Shown here: piece after piece, positions 35,320 to 44,584 of the stretch | Position numbering within the stretch: position 1 is the first letter of the stretch | Layout of the letters: the number at the start of each line of letters is the position of its first letter | Assembly: GCF_029105185.1 (NCBI RefSeq) | Contig: NZ_JAFMZK010000008.1 | Span: 62,001 to 126,000, forward strand | Direction: 5' to 3' | DNA: 64,000 nucleotides | Source of the DNA: Aliiroseovarius sp. Z3 | Lineage (GTDB): Bacteria; Pseudomonadota; Alphaproteobacteria; Rhodobacterales; Rhodobacteraceae | The notes under the pieces: generated by a model | The model's database searches: none | What the model was told of the DNA's origin: nothing | Seen by the model: only the letters and a program-made list of their open reading frames with translations | Translations under genes and position numbers: made by a program

Positions 35320-36758
35320 CAATGCACCGGAAGGGCTGCGGGCAAGGCCCAGCGATGCAGGATGCGCCCGGTGCGGCTGGTCGCGTGCCATTCATCGCGC
35401 AGCGCACCGCGATTGGCGGGCATGTGGTCCGGGGACGCTGGATGCCCCAGCGCATAGCACAGGGTCAGGTTGTTGCCCTCGGGTGCTTTGTCGAAACTGA
35501 TCAACAGGTCATTCGGATCGCCCCGATCCACCATCACGCCGGTGATCTTTGCCCCGTTTTCGCACCCTTCAAGCCGGAAACCACCGTCAGGCCCGGCATT
35601 CAGCAAATCGTCGGGGTCCAGCACAAACGCGCCAAGCGCCTGCCCCCGGCAGCGGATCACCTTCGGATCGTCTTCGCGTTCGGCCAGCAGAAGGACGGGG
35701 CAAGACCAGTCCTGATCGCTGTTCACCGCCTCGATCGCGAAGGCGTCCATTTCGGCGATCTGCTGACGGGCTTCGGCGGTGGGGCGGCCGAACTCATCCT
35801 GCGCAAACATATAGCCGGGGGCCGAGAATACGTGATCATGCCCGGCCTTGTTCCATGCCAATTCCCACTGGGCCCGCAGGACCGGATGATCCGATACGCG
35901 GTGAGTGCCTGCATCGAAGGTCGAGACAAACAGAGGCTTGCGCAGGCCATTGTCGGCAAAGATGTCTGTGATCCGCGCCATGATGTCGTAGATCCCGTTG
36001 CGCCATACGGTGCCGTCTGTATCCAGGGCCTCCAGCGTGAAATCCAGCCCGACAGCCAGCACCTTGGGTGGCACCCCAAGGCTGGTGGCGGCGGCGTGCA
36101 GATTGGCAACGGTCTGGGCGAAGTTCTCAAGGGCGCGCCCGGTTGCAAACTCGGTGATCGACGCGGAATTATCCGTCTCGCTGCGGGCATAGATCACCGG
36201 CAAGGCGCGGAAATCGCTGTGGCGGCGCGCTATGATCTCGTCTGCAATCAGGCTGTCGCGGGATTGTTCGGTCAGGCGTTGCAGATCGGGGGTTGGGGTC
36301 ACGGCTTCGGTCCCCGACGCGCCTGCGGGGCCAAGATCGTCGCCGGTGGTGATGACATGATAGGGATAGCGCAGCACCTCGTCCGAGGTGATCGCCCGCC
36401 GCGTGCCACCCACTGACAGGATGGCAAACAAGCCGCCTGAAGGATTGGCCAGAATGTCAGGTGCGCTGTCACCCAGCGGGTCAACCCGTCTGCGGAACTG
36501 GCAAATCCCCTGCTCGCCCGGCAAGTGGGCGGTGAACATATACCAGTCGCCCGCCCGGCGCGCGTCCCATGCATGAATGTCGCCCAGAACGGATGGGTCC
36601 ACCGGTGCTGACCTGTCGGCCATGTCCAACCGGCGACCAATATCGGCGATCACCTCGTCCGACAGGCGCATTCGCAGGCCGGTTTCATCAAAGGCGATCA
36701 CATCGCCGTTGCGAACCTTCAACAACACACCGCGCGATGGTTTGTCGGTATTACTCAT
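35319..36758 (-). CDS. Protein of unknown function, first gene of the sulfatase unit
   Basis: I do not recognise this 479-residue protein. It starts at ATG 36758 and overlaps the next gene by one base. The first 150 residues are beta-rich (GDVIAFDETGLRMRL, GDWYMFTAHLPGEQGICQFRR, GLFAILSVGG). The middle has LPVIYARSETDNSASITEF, KVLAVGLDFTLEALDTDGTVWRNGIYDIM and HDHVFSAPGYMFAQDEFGR, which recall an alpha/beta or SGNH-like esterase layout. The end (about 380-479) is again beta-rich. No signal peptide or membrane segment is present. Coupling with the lectin-like protein and the sulfatase suggests a role in processing a sulfated or esterified glycan. A carbohydrate esterase is possible, but there is no firm motif. 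Confidence 0.55.
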   Translation of the reverse strand: MSNTDKPSRGVLLKVRNGDVIAFDETGLRMRLSDEVIADIGRRLDMADRSAPVDPSVLGDIHAWDARRAGDWYMFTAHLPGEQGICQFRRRVDPLGDSAPDILANPSGGLFAILSVGGTRRAITSDEVLRYPYHVITTGDDLGPAGASGTEAVTPTPDLQRLTEQSRDSLIADEIIARRHSDFRALPVIYARSETDNSASITEFATGRALENFAQTVANLHAAATSLGVPPKVLAVGLDFTLEALDTDGTVWRNGIYDIMARITDIFADNGLRKPLFVSTFDAGTHRVSDHPVLRAQWELAWNKAGHDHVFSAPGYMFAQDEFGRPTAEARQQIAEMDAFAIEAVNSDQDWSCPVLLLAEREDDPKVIRCRGQALGAFVLDPDDLLNAGPDGGFRLEGCENGAKITGVMVDRGDPNDLLISFDKAPEGNNLTLCYALGHPASPDHMPANRGALRDEWHATSRTGRILHRWALPAALPVH

Positions 36759-36853
36759 GCAAAAGACATCCCTGTTTCGGCTGTGATTGTGTCGGGGTGG
36801 TCGTCACACCGCAAGCGCCTTTCGCACCGCAATTTGTCGCAACAGCGTAGGCG

Positions 36854-37720
36854 TCATTCATAGTAAGGCCGCCATTTCTTGATCAGCCGCCGAAATCCAC
36901 GCGCCTTGGCCCAGTCCATAAACTGCGGGGCCATGGGATGTGCATGTTCATGCAGGCGTGTGCCGACCTTTCGCAGATATCGAAACCCGGTTTGCCGATG
37001 CTGCCGATACGCATTGCGCAGATCCTTGGCCGAGGCATCACCACGCAGCATATCGAACAAAACCTCGACAATTCCCATTTCAACCAAAGTCTGGATGCCT
37101 GCATGGCCAGCGCCGTGGATCAAACACCGGGTATGGCCCGAGGGTTTTGGAAACAACGCCTCTTGCCGTCGGTCCTGCCGGTGCAGGGGGTCCAAGAGCA
37201 CAATGACCTCGCGCCCGGCATCCTTGCGATAGGCAGATAGATCGTGACGCCACGGCCCCATGGCAGCCCATTCCGCCTTGTATCGCCGTTCGAATGGCAC
37301 GACCGCCGGATCAACCGAGAACTGGGGTGACACGGCCACCGCCCGCCGGGCGTTCAGGGGATCGGCGGCAAGGATTGCCCCATAGCCTCCCATGCTGAAC
37401 CCATAGGTGGTCAACGCGATGTCGTCATCCAACACTTCGCGTAGACGCGACATTGCCTTGAAGAACCCGTCGTTCTGATACCAGTCAGGCGCGCTGTGAT
37501 AGACACAGACATGCGCGATCCCGCGTTTGCGGAATGATCGCGACCCCCAACCGCCACTGTCGGGATCAAACGGGAAGTCGACCGGGGCGAAGGCCACCAC
37601 CACATTGGCAGGGCGATGTTCCGGGTCGTTCAGATCCGGGCCGATATATTCCAGCCGCAGCGCGGGACAAGTATGGATGACGACCGGGTCCGGCCAGTCC
37701 GGCCCTTCAGTTTCCGCCAT
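36854..37720 (-). CDS. Alpha/beta hydrolase-like protein
   Basis: The 288-residue product (ATG 37720 chosen; it overlaps the stop of the upstream gene by 14 bp) has an alpha/beta-hydrolase elbow in TTYGFSMGGYGAIL (GxSxG). The preceding VVAFAPVDFPFD strand would place the oxyanion hole, and CLIHGAGHAGIQ near the end supplies a candidate histidine. The C-terminal 70 residues are basic, with GFRYLRKVGTRLHEHAHP. It could be a carbohydrate esterase or acyl hydrolase acting on the glycan made here, probably in the cytoplasm since no signal is seen. It could also be a transferase of similar fold. It is the last gene of the pair with the GT8-like gene. Confidence 0.65.
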   Translation of the reverse strand: MAETEGPDWPDPVVIHTCPALRLEYIGPDLNDPEHRPANVVVAFAPVDFPFDPDSGGWGSRSFRKRGIAHVCVYHSAPDWYQNDGFFKAMSRLREVLDDDIALTTYGFSMGGYGAILAADPLNARRAVAVSPQFSVDPAVVPFERRYKAEWAAMGPWRHDLSAYRKDAGREVIVLLDPLHRQDRRQEALFPKPSGHTRCLIHGAGHAGIQTLVEMGIVEVLFDMLRGDASAKDLRNAYRQHRQTGFRYLRKVGTRLHEHAHPMAPQFMDWAKARGFRRLIKKWRPYYE

Positions 37721-38594
37721 GGGCAGCATCCGGGTCAAAGCTGGACAGGCGGCGCACGCCGGTCGTTTTTTCAAGCATATCCTTGGCCATCCCACGGCAC
37801 TTAACTTCGCGTAGAATGTCGAAGTTTCGGTAATGGATCATCTTTATGTCCATATCCGACGGCAGCGGTTCACCCCGCAAACTGCCGCCCAGTATATAAT
37901 GCTGTTCTTCCGGCAGGATGTTCCAATCCAGCCCGGCCGCACGGATCGCCAACGGCAGGCTCATCTGATCCAGATAGGGCCGCTTTTTCACGATGTCGAT
38001 CTGGTCAATCCGCTGCGCGAGCCGCATCCAGACCTGCGCGAAGCTTTCCCCGTCATCGGTCAGTGGACCTTCCGGGAACACGATCAGACCCGCGTTGAAA
38101 TAAGGCATCAGCTTGCGCCGCCGTTGTCGCAACAACCAGATCCGATCCTCGGGCATTGGCATGTCACAGGCGGCGTAGATGTCGTTCCAGATGCTCTGCC
38201 CCGACCAGTACATCGACGTTGCCGCCGCAACCGAGACATGACCGGGGCGCACCATCGCATCGACCGAGTTTCTGCCAATGAACAGCATGTCGGAATCCAT
38301 GAAGGCGGAATACGGCGTGTCGCGCGGTTCCAACGCGGCCAGCATCTTGTTGCCATGCGGATAGGGCGGATCAAACCGACCGTCCGTCTCAATCGGGCGG
38401 ATATCGACGCCCAGGCTGTTCAGGATGCCCACAGCCTTCGGATCCATGTCGCCGATCGTGTCTGCCGGGCAATAGCCCACCAGATCAATCGGTTCGTCAA
38501 ACTGACACCGGATCGACGCCGCCAGAAAACACGCCATATCCTGATATTTTGGCGGCTCGACCACGAAAAAGATCGTCAGTTTGGCATCACTCAT
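37707..38594 (-). CDS. GT8-like glycosyltransferase
   Basis: The 295-residue protein begins with a GT-A-type strand (LTIFFVVEPPKYQDMACFLAASI). It has a DxD-like metal site in YSAFMDSDMLFIG and a later RKLMPYFNAGLIVFPEG segment typical of GT8/GT24-like enzymes, where the Asn-Ala-Gly loop contacts the donor. LDQMSLPLAIRAAGLDWNILPEEQHY near residues 215-240 is the acceptor-side helix seen in the family. It should be a retaining transferase using a nucleotide sugar. It lies in the surface-glycan operon between the methyltransferase (32-bp gap) and the hydrolase (14-bp overlap). The donor sugar cannot be predicted from sequence. Confidence 0.72.
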   Translation of the reverse strand: MSDAKLTIFFVVEPPKYQDMACFLAASIRCQFDEPIDLVGYCPADTIGDMDPKAVGILNSLGVDIRPIETDGRFDPPYPHGNKMLAALEPRDTPYSAFMDSDMLFIGRNSVDAMVRPGHVSVAAATSMYWSGQSIWNDIYAACDMPMPEDRIWLLRQRRRKLMPYFNAGLIVFPEGPLTDDGESFAQVWMRLAQRIDQIDIVKKRPYLDQMSLPLAIRAAGLDWNILPEEQHYILGGSLRGEPLPSDMDIKMIHYRNFDILREVKCRGMAKDMLEKTTGVRRLSSFDPDAAHGGN

Positions 38595-38626
38595 ACCGAA
38601 GCATTCCTTTTCTTTCCGTCAGAGCT

Positions 38627-39355
38627 TCAATTGGCCGGATCGCTGATCCCGCGCTTCTTGTCCCAGTTGCGATAGATCTGGTGAAACTCGTTCTTAACCA
38701 GACCCAGCTCCGGTTCGACGGGGCGGATCATGCGAAGCTGCGTTTCGTGCCGAATGGCCTTTTTCACCGATGTGATGCCCGTATCGTCATGGATCACGAA
38801 CGCATCAGGCGTCAACACCGGGCGAATGCCGCAAAGTTCGCGGAAATGCGTCACCTTCGCCCCATCCAGGTGCACCGCATCAATGTGGCGCTTGGGGTTT
38901 TCAATCGCATAGCGCGGCGTTTCAACCAGGGAATGACCCTTGATGAATTTGACCCGGCCGGGAAAGTTGATCTCAAGCCACTTGCCAGCCACTTCGACAT
39001 AGACTTCGACCGGGGCCCATTGTTTTTGCACGCGTTCGCAAAGATCGACACCCACGACTTTCAAATCCGGGTTGGCCATCAGCATCAAAAGCAGGCTGTG
39101 CCCGCCATTCACTCCGATTTCGAACACATGCGAGCTGTTTTGGGCGACAATGAACAGGTTGCGCCGTTTCACTTCCATCTCAGGATCCGGGTCGGCGTTC
39201 CAGAAATCTTCCTGAAAGCTGTGATAGAACACGTTGCCTTGCAGAACGGGCTGTTCACCTGCGGCAATCAGGCAGTCGCGCAATGTGTGGTTAAGATCGG
39301 TTAACTTGTCCTGCCAGTCCTTGCTGGCGATCAACGCGTCATAGGATTCAATCAC
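38627..39355 (-). CDS. Class I SAM-dependent methyltransferase (type 24-like)
   Basis: The 242-residue protein has the SAM-binding loop VFEIGVNGGHSLLLMLM (motif I) and KVVGVDLCERVQ (motif II, ribose-binding Asp). HIDAVHLDGAKVTHFRELCG follows and VIHDDTGITSVKKAI lies near the end, matching the methyltransferase-24 type that often acts on sugars, for example CmcI-like or O-antigen methylases. The start is GTG 39355 with AGGAG 7 nt upstream. It lies 107 bp downstream of the GT90 gene, on the same strand, with glycosyltransferases around it, so sugar O-methylation of the surface glycan is the likely role. Confidence 0.78.
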   Translation of the reverse strand: MIESYDALIASKDWQDKLTDLNHTLRDCLIAAGEQPVLQGNVFYHSFQEDFWNADPDPEMEVKRRNLFIVAQNSSHVFEIGVNGGHSLLLMLMANPDLKVVGVDLCERVQKQWAPVEVYVEVAGKWLEINFPGRVKFIKGHSLVETPRYAIENPKRHIDAVHLDGAKVTHFRELCGIRPVLTPDAFVIHDDTGITSVKKAIRHETQLRMIRPVEPELGLVKNEFHQIYRNWDKKRGISDPAN

Positions 39356-39462
39356 GCTCTGCTCCTTTGATCATCATGCGGTTGGGTGCGTTTTGCGCAC
39401 CATATGCCGCATCGGTCGTGATGCACAACGCGCGGCAGGGCGATCTTTTTTTGGTGGCGATG

Positions 39463-40560
39463 TCAGGTTGCAAGTTGCGCCCCCACCCGGTGGACGACCT
39501 GTCGCAAAACCTCATCGCGCATATCACCGTCTGCCAGCATTTTGCAGACCTCGCCTGCACGCGCTGTCATCTGTTGGCATTCATCCGGATGGGACTGGCA
39601 CCAAGCCAAATTTTGCTCCAGATCACGCAGGTCCCGGCGGATCGGGACATAATGCTCCCATGGTTTGAAATGATGGGTGGCGAAAGTTTCGAATTCGCAA
39701 TCCATCACCAACGCCACGCTGCCACTGTTCAATGTCCAGTAAAGGCTGGACGCCACATCATTGCCGGGCAGAACGAGGATATACCTGTATGTCTGGCACG
39801 CCTCGCGCGATATGCGAGGGCGTTCCAAATCACTCACAAAAGGCTGATCTTTCAGAATGATGCCGTCAGAGTTGGTATAGCCGATATCAAACCTCGGGTC
39901 GTTGATATATCGGCGCACAATCCGATATCGCGACATCGACATCAGGGCCGTTTCGGTTTCTTCCGCGCTCAGCTCGCCTTTCTTGTATTTGCGCAGCAAG
40001 GGCAGCAACCGGATCGATTTGCCGCGTGCATGCCGCCCAAGCCGACCGCGGTTGCCCGGACCGCCACGCCAAACGCACAGGTCGGACTTGTCGCCCCACG
40101 GCACGCGGGTTGGGTCAAGTTTACCCAGAAACGCGTCGCCCTCGAGATCGTGATAGTCTGGCAAAGGCCACAGGATCCGCCCCGTGCGTTTGACCACCGG
40201 GCGGTTAAAGCTGAACACGGGCGCCACCTCGCCTGTTGGCGAGATCAGGGACCGCGTGCGATGGTCGGCCATATCAACCAGAAACGAGTAATCCGGCGCA
40301 TGCTCCAGTACGCCAAACAACGCGCCTGCGGTCTTTTCGCGATTCACCTTGGCCCCGGACTTTCGCAAAATATGTCCTTCCAGACGCCAGCCGTTGAAGT
40401 CGCCGGGTGCGCCTGCCTGATGATCCCAGTGCAGCGCCATGCCCGATGACGCTGACTTGGCATAGTCCACAGCATCCTGACTGCCTGACCGGCGGGCATC
40501 CGAAACCTCGCCCAGCTGATGCCGGACCGAGGTCTCTATGAATTCTGCCCGTGTGACCAT
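39463..40560 (-). CDS. GT90-family (CAP10-like) glycosyltransferase
   Basis: The 365-residue protein has the two hallmark segments of the GT90/CAP10 family: DKSDLCVWRGGPGNRGRL (donor-binding) and YRYILVLPGNDVASSLYWTLNSGSVALVMD, with a conserved loop that holds the nucleotide sugar. PVFSFNRP and ILWPLPDYHDLEG precede them. Family members transfer xylose or glucose in eukaryotes, and in bacteria (LpsA-like) they work on lipopolysaccharide core. Here it is probably a core or surface-glycan enzyme in the cytoplasm. GGAAAC before ATG 40560 is the ribosome site. The gene is divergent from the GT92-like gene at 40729, and the two share a 168-bp promoter region. Confidence 0.85.
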   Translation of the reverse strand: MVTRAEFIETSVRHQLGEVSDARRSGSQDAVDYAKSASSGMALHWDHQAGAPGDFNGWRLEGHILRKSGAKVNREKTAGALFGVLEHAPDYSFLVDMADHRTRSLISPTGEVAPVFSFNRPVVKRTGRILWPLPDYHDLEGDAFLGKLDPTRVPWGDKSDLCVWRGGPGNRGRLGRHARGKSIRLLPLLRKYKKGELSAEETETALMSMSRYRIVRRYINDPRFDIGYTNSDGIILKDQPFVSDLERPRISREACQTYRYILVLPGNDVASSLYWTLNSGSVALVMDCEFETFATHHFKPWEHYVPIRRDLRDLEQNLAWCQSHPDECQQMTARAGEVCKMLADGDMRDEVLRQVVHRVGAQLAT

Positions 40561-40728
40561 GTTTCCTCTGCCCCAACCTGCGACGACGTTCTGTGACGTT
40601 TTGTGTCGTCAGACTATCGCGGCGGACCCGTTACAACAACTGCTAAGCCTGCCTCGGAACACATTGAATTTCCGGTGGTTTCGTGGCTAGGTTGGCCTTG
40701 CCAATTTCGACAACAGGGGCGACCAGAC

Positions 40729-41736
40729 ATGACCATCGGCCGCGAGAAGGTGCTTTTGCTCAGCGTCATGCGCAATGAGGGGCCGTACATCCTTGAATGG
40801 CTGGCGCATCACTTCTCACTCGGCATTGATGACCTTCTGATCTTCACCAACGGATGCACCGACAATACCGACAAGATCCTGGACCGGCTTGAAGCCTTGA
40901 TGCCCCACCGCGTCAAGCACCAGCCAAACCCTAAGGTCATGTTTCCCGACCGGGGCAAATGGCACATCATGGCGCTGCGCTATGCCGGGCATTTTGGCCG
41001 CTGCAAGGCTGCGGACTGGCTTTATGTCACGGACGCGGACGAGTTTCTGAACCTGAGGGGCGATCTGGAAACGCTCGACCAGTTTTTTGACGCAACCGGC
41101 CCGGCAGATGCGGTGTCCTTTACGTCGGTTGCCTTCAACAGCAACGGTCACAGGACGGCCAGCACCGATCTTGTGACCCGTCGTTTCACCCAAACCTCAT
41201 CGCAGTTTGAAGCGGCGGCGGCCCAGAATACGCCTGTCATAACCGCGGTGAAAACACTGTATCGCAATACCGTGCAAGGTCCGCGGCGGCCACATCGCCC
41301 CGTGACGAATGCGTTTTCGCAGACAGGACAAAAATGGATCAACGGGTCAGGCGTCGAAATGCTGCCCGAATTTACCGATGGTGCTGGCAAGGCGATCAAC
41401 GCCTTGGGCAGCCGGGATCATGCGCAGGTCAACCATTACGCTATCAAATCCGCTGCCGAGTTCTTGCTGAAGGTCGACCGGGGGGACGCGGTGCATGCCG
41501 ACCGTTTGGGCGCGTCCGAGCAATATTGGACCCATGGGAACCGCCCCGGCGACATTGACACATCCGGCGCAAAGCAAAGCGCGGACGCCAAGGCAATGCT
41601 GGATGACTTCCTTGCGGACACCCAACTGCGCGAGTTGCACGAAGAATCCTTCGCCCTGCGCGAAACTCGTCTGGCAGAAATCCTGAAAACGGAAGCCGGA
41701 GAAAACCTGGCCCGCGCCATCGGTTTCTATGACTGA
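40729..41736 (+). CDS. GT2/GT92-type glycosyltransferase
   Basis: The 335-residue product starts at ATG 40729, preceded by a CAGGGG site; an earlier in-frame ATG at 40603 adds non-conserved sequence. It shows LLLSVMRNEGPYILEWLAHHFSLGIDDLLIFTNGC, the mark of GT92 or related GT2-like enzymes, and the metal site WLYVTDADEFLNL (DxD). NGSGVEMLPE and HAQVNHYAIKSAAEFLLKV are C-terminal conserved segments. Its N-terminal half is clearly similar to the convergent gene at 41727-43490. It is probably a cytoplasmic glycosyltransferase adding a single sugar to a surface polymer. It overlaps the convergent gene by 10 bp at its 3' end. Confidence 0.82.
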   Translation: MTIGREKVLLLSVMRNEGPYILEWLAHHFSLGIDDLLIFTNGCTDNTDKILDRLEALMPHRVKHQPNPKVMFPDRGKWHIMALRYAGHFGRCKAADWLYVTDADEFLNLRGDLETLDQFFDATGPADAVSFTSVAFNSNGHRTASTDLVTRRFTQTSSQFEAAAAQNTPVITAVKTLYRNTVQGPRRPHRPVTNAFSQTGQKWINGSGVEMLPEFTDGAGKAINALGSRDHAQVNHYAIKSAAEFLLKVDRGDAVHADRLGASEQYWTHGNRPGDIDTSGAKQSADAKAMLDDFLADTQLRELHEESFALRETRLAEILKTEAGENLARAIGFYD

Positions 41737-43490
41737 GGTTTCTGTTCCAGCACCACGATCTCGGGAACCGATGCATCTTCGTTCGGATGCAGCACCCCGG
41801 CTTTGACTTTTTGCGATGCCTTGTGGAACGCGTGCGCTGCGCCGCCAATCAACACAACGCGCCTTACGCCTCCAAGGTCCAGCTTGCCCAGCACCCCGGC
41901 CCCAATATCGGCATAACTGACGCGCAACACGTCGGGGTTGTGTTTGGAAATCAATGTGTTGATCGAAGCGGCTGTTTTTTCTGGATCGTCAGGCCAGATC
42001 ACCCGCGACGTGTCGAATGACAGCCGCGCGCCGAACTCCAGCCCGTTGTGGTCCAAGATGTTGCGCGCGATCACAAGACGCGAGGCATTGTCTTCCTGCG
42101 CGATCATCGTCGCGCGATCGAAAATCTTGCAGGTATAGATCGACAGGAACCCGACCCCCGCCCCAAGATCCAGAACAGTCTCACCATTTTCGACCATGCG
42201 CCCGGACAGCCGCGCCAGCTTGCGCTGGTATTTGCCACGCAGAACCATGTCGAGCTGGCTGGGAGAGAAAATGCGTATGTCTGCCGGCATCTCGATCTCG
42301 TGGTTGGCGATCCAATCCACGGCTGCTTCGGCGGACACGTCGATCTGGCCCACGACGAAGCCGTCCCCCCCTTCGTGGGTGTCAATGAATTCGGCCGACG
42401 GCTTGGTGCGCCGCTCTTCGATGGGCCGTTCCGCATTTTTCTTTTCAACCTTCGACATCAGGGCCGCGATCTCGGCGGGGTCGCGCGCCTTGGGCGGCTT
42501 GGCCGATACCTGCGTGATCGGCACTTTGGATGCCTCGACCAACGATTGTTTCAGCTCTTCATAGGCTTCGGTCTTGCGATAGTCATCCAGCCGCGCCTCG
42601 ATCCGCTCCAGCGCGTCGAAATGCAGCTTGTTCAACACCGGGTCGGTCAGCAGTTCATCCATGATGGCTTGCCGCTTTTCCGAATAGCGCAGGATCTTGT
42701 CATCCCGCACTTCGTTGCGGTCCTGAAGCGACCAATAATCGGCGTTGTACTTGTCTTTCTTGTTGTTCACGTTGCCGCGGAACTTGCGCACCGCATAGCT
42801 GTCGACCGACTTCACCGCGTAATGGTTCATCTGCGCCCATTGGTAGCCCACCGTGCGCCGGATCGACCGCCAGCCGCGAAACTTGAAGTAATCCTCCATC
42901 GGCAGGCCGGACCCGTTCAACCATTTCACGGTATCGGGAAAATCGGTTTCCAGATGCTTGTTCTTGATCGCGGGGCGGTGAATGCCAAGTTTCCATTTGT
43001 CATGGTCGAACTTGAACAGGGTCTTGACCCCCCACCCCTTGTTCCATGTCGGCGGCGCGGCATAGAGGTATTGCTCCGTCACCGGTGCGCGGCTCCAGTC
43101 CACAATGTTGCCGGACCCGAAAATGCGCCACGTGATGACGATCCCGTTGGCATCCCCTGCCGCGTCCAGCATCTGATCCAGCGTGCCGTCGCCGTAATTG
43201 ATGCACAGAAATTCGTCCGCATCGAACAACAGCACCCAATCGGCATTGCGCACGATCGGCTCGGCCTGTGCATAGTTGATGGCGGATGGCTGTGGCTTGA
43301 CCCCTTCGGGAATATCGTTGCGACGATGATAGCCCAGCCCCAGCTCCTCTAACCGGATCAGCATGTCGTCAGTGCCGTCGGTGCAGTCGTTGGTATAGAC
43401 AAGGATCTTGGTGAAGCCGACCGCAAGGTGGTGCGCATACCATTCCAGAAGGAACGGTGCTTCGTCCTTCATCATCGAGATGGCAAGCAA
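41727..43490 (-). CDS. GT2/GT92 glycosyltransferase fused to a methyltransferase
   Basis: The first 300 residues (from TTG 43490) form a GT92/GT2-like domain: LAISMMKDEAPFLLEWYAHHLAVGFTKILVYTNDC, the metal site VLLFDADEFLCINYG, and LNGSGLPMEDYFK plus MNHYAVKSVDSYAVRKF. After a charged linker (about 320-400) there is a SAM-binding Rossmann domain (VLDLGAGVGFLSIYTC, MIAQEDNASRLVIA), probably an FkbM-type methylase. No ATG precedes the first strand. The frame is open from a TGA at 43530-43532. A CTG at 43520, 9 nt after AGGTGA, is a possible earlier start, TTG 43490 another, and ATG 43475 would delete part of the first strand. The protein probably glycosylates and methylates the same surface glycan. 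Confidence 0.78.
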   Translation of the reverse strand: MLAISMMKDEAPFLLEWYAHHLAVGFTKILVYTNDCTDGTDDMLIRLEELGLGYHRRNDIPEGVKPQPSAINYAQAEPIVRNADWVLLFDADEFLCINYGDGTLDQMLDAAGDANGIVITWRIFGSGNIVDWSRAPVTEQYLYAAPPTWNKGWGVKTLFKFDHDKWKLGIHRPAIKNKHLETDFPDTVKWLNGSGLPMEDYFKFRGWRSIRRTVGYQWAQMNHYAVKSVDSYAVRKFRGNVNNKKDKYNADYWSLQDRNEVRDDKILRYSEKRQAIMDELLTDPVLNKLHFDALERIEARLDDYRKTEAYEELKQSLVEASKVPITQVSAKPPKARDPAEIAALMSKVEKKNAERPIEERRTKPSAEFIDTHEGGDGFVVGQIDVSAEAAVDWIANHEIEMPADIRIFSPSQLDMVLRGKYQRKLARLSGRMVENGETVLDLGAGVGFLSIYTCKIFDRATMIAQEDNASRLVIARNILDHNGLEFGARLSFDTSRVIWPDDPEKTAASINTLISKHNPDVLRVSYADIGAGVLGKLDLGGVRRVVLIGGAAHAFHKASQKVKAGVLHPNEDASVPEIVVLEQKPQS

Positions 43491-43533
43491 TTCGCCATGC
43501 GGGCTTTTATGTGGCTTCAGTTTGATGCGTCAC

Positions 43534-44340
43534 CTAGCGCAAAGCCTTGGTCGGATCCACGCCCACCTGTTCACACATCCGCGCGGCGTATGACCCCGGC
43601 AATGGCGCGTGTTTCTGCCACCACGGCTTGGTGCCGTTGGTATAGAGATGCACCGACAAGGTGTTTTCCGTGAAATGTCCTTCGACCCGACCATAGGGAT
43701 CATAGAAAATGTCGTTCAGCTGGAACGGCACCGGATACAGGACGTCGCGGTCGCTGGCCTGATCATACTGCCCGGTCTGTTTTGCGAAATAGGTGAAGGC
43801 CTGCGGGCCGAACGCCGTCCGCTCGGCGTTGTAGATGCGCGCGGCATGGGACAGTTTCGGGTCTTGCCGGTCGTATTTCTTGCGCTGGTTCTTGTTCCAC
43901 CACGCGGGATAGTCCGGCAGGTTGTCATAATAATCCAAAAGCTGGTCCATCAGCTCGCATTGCTGCGGCAACCCGACCACGCCACAGTTCAGCGCACCCG
44001 ACATGCCGTGGCGACCAAAGATATATTCCTGATCTTCGGGGAACGGGCGATGGCAAAAGGCATCGCAGTCAATCCAGATGGCCCCGATCTTCTGGATCAT
44101 CTTGTAGCGAAACACGTTGGACAGGAACGAGGCACTTGTTGCCTCGATCAGCGCGCGATCCAGTTCCATGATCTCGGAGGCCGGGCGCACCTCGATCCCA
44201 TCCGGGACATTGTCGACCTTGTCGGCGCAGTAAAGGATGGTCCGATGTCCTGCCCGCACATGGGACAACAGGCACAACTGGTTGAGATAATGCAGTTTCT
44301 CACCAATCCAAAGGGATGCAACCGGTCGCCGTTCACTCAT
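43534..44340 (-). CDS. GT32-like glycosyltransferase
   Basis: The 268-residue product has a GT-A start (VASLWIGEKLHYLNQLCLLSHVRAGHRTILY). An NVFRYKMIQKIGAIWIDCDAFC segment contains the DxD-like metal site, and a late HFTENTLSVHLYTNGTKPWW segment is typical of the GT32/alpha-1,4-glycosyltransferase group. The family uses UDP- or GDP-sugars and usually retains the anomeric configuration. It is the most upstream gene of the minus-strand glycan genes here and lies just above the GT92-methyltransferase fusion (about 44 bp between coding regions). A 244-bp gap (44341-44584) separates it from the divergent tamA gene; that gap shows no obvious structure. Confidence 0.78.
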   Translation of the reverse strand: MSERRPVASLWIGEKLHYLNQLCLLSHVRAGHRTILYCADKVDNVPDGIEVRPASEIMELDRALIEATSASFLSNVFRYKMIQKIGAIWIDCDAFCHRPFPEDQEYIFGRHGMSGALNCGVVGLPQQCELMDQLLDYYDNLPDYPAWWNKNQRKKYDRQDPKLSHAARIYNAERTAFGPQAFTYFAKQTGQYDQASDRDVLYPVPFQLNDIFYDPYGRVEGHFTENTLSVHLYTNGTKPWWQKHAPLPGSYAARMCEQVGVDPTKALR

Positions 44341-44584
44341 ACTTCTGCCCTTTCCAACTGGTCCGCCATTGGTGGCGTGTTCCCCAGACTGTTAGCGTAG
44401 ACGCCAAGCCCTTGTAAACAAGTCAAACGATGGATTGACCGGCTGGTATCATCGGCAAAGATTGCCCGACCGGTTTGATCCAGCAAATTCCCGCCGATGC
44501 CGCGAAACCGGTGGAGGCTTTCTGCGGTTCACGCTAGGCTGAAACCGAACGACAACGTGATTTGCACAAGATGGGAGTTGGGGG

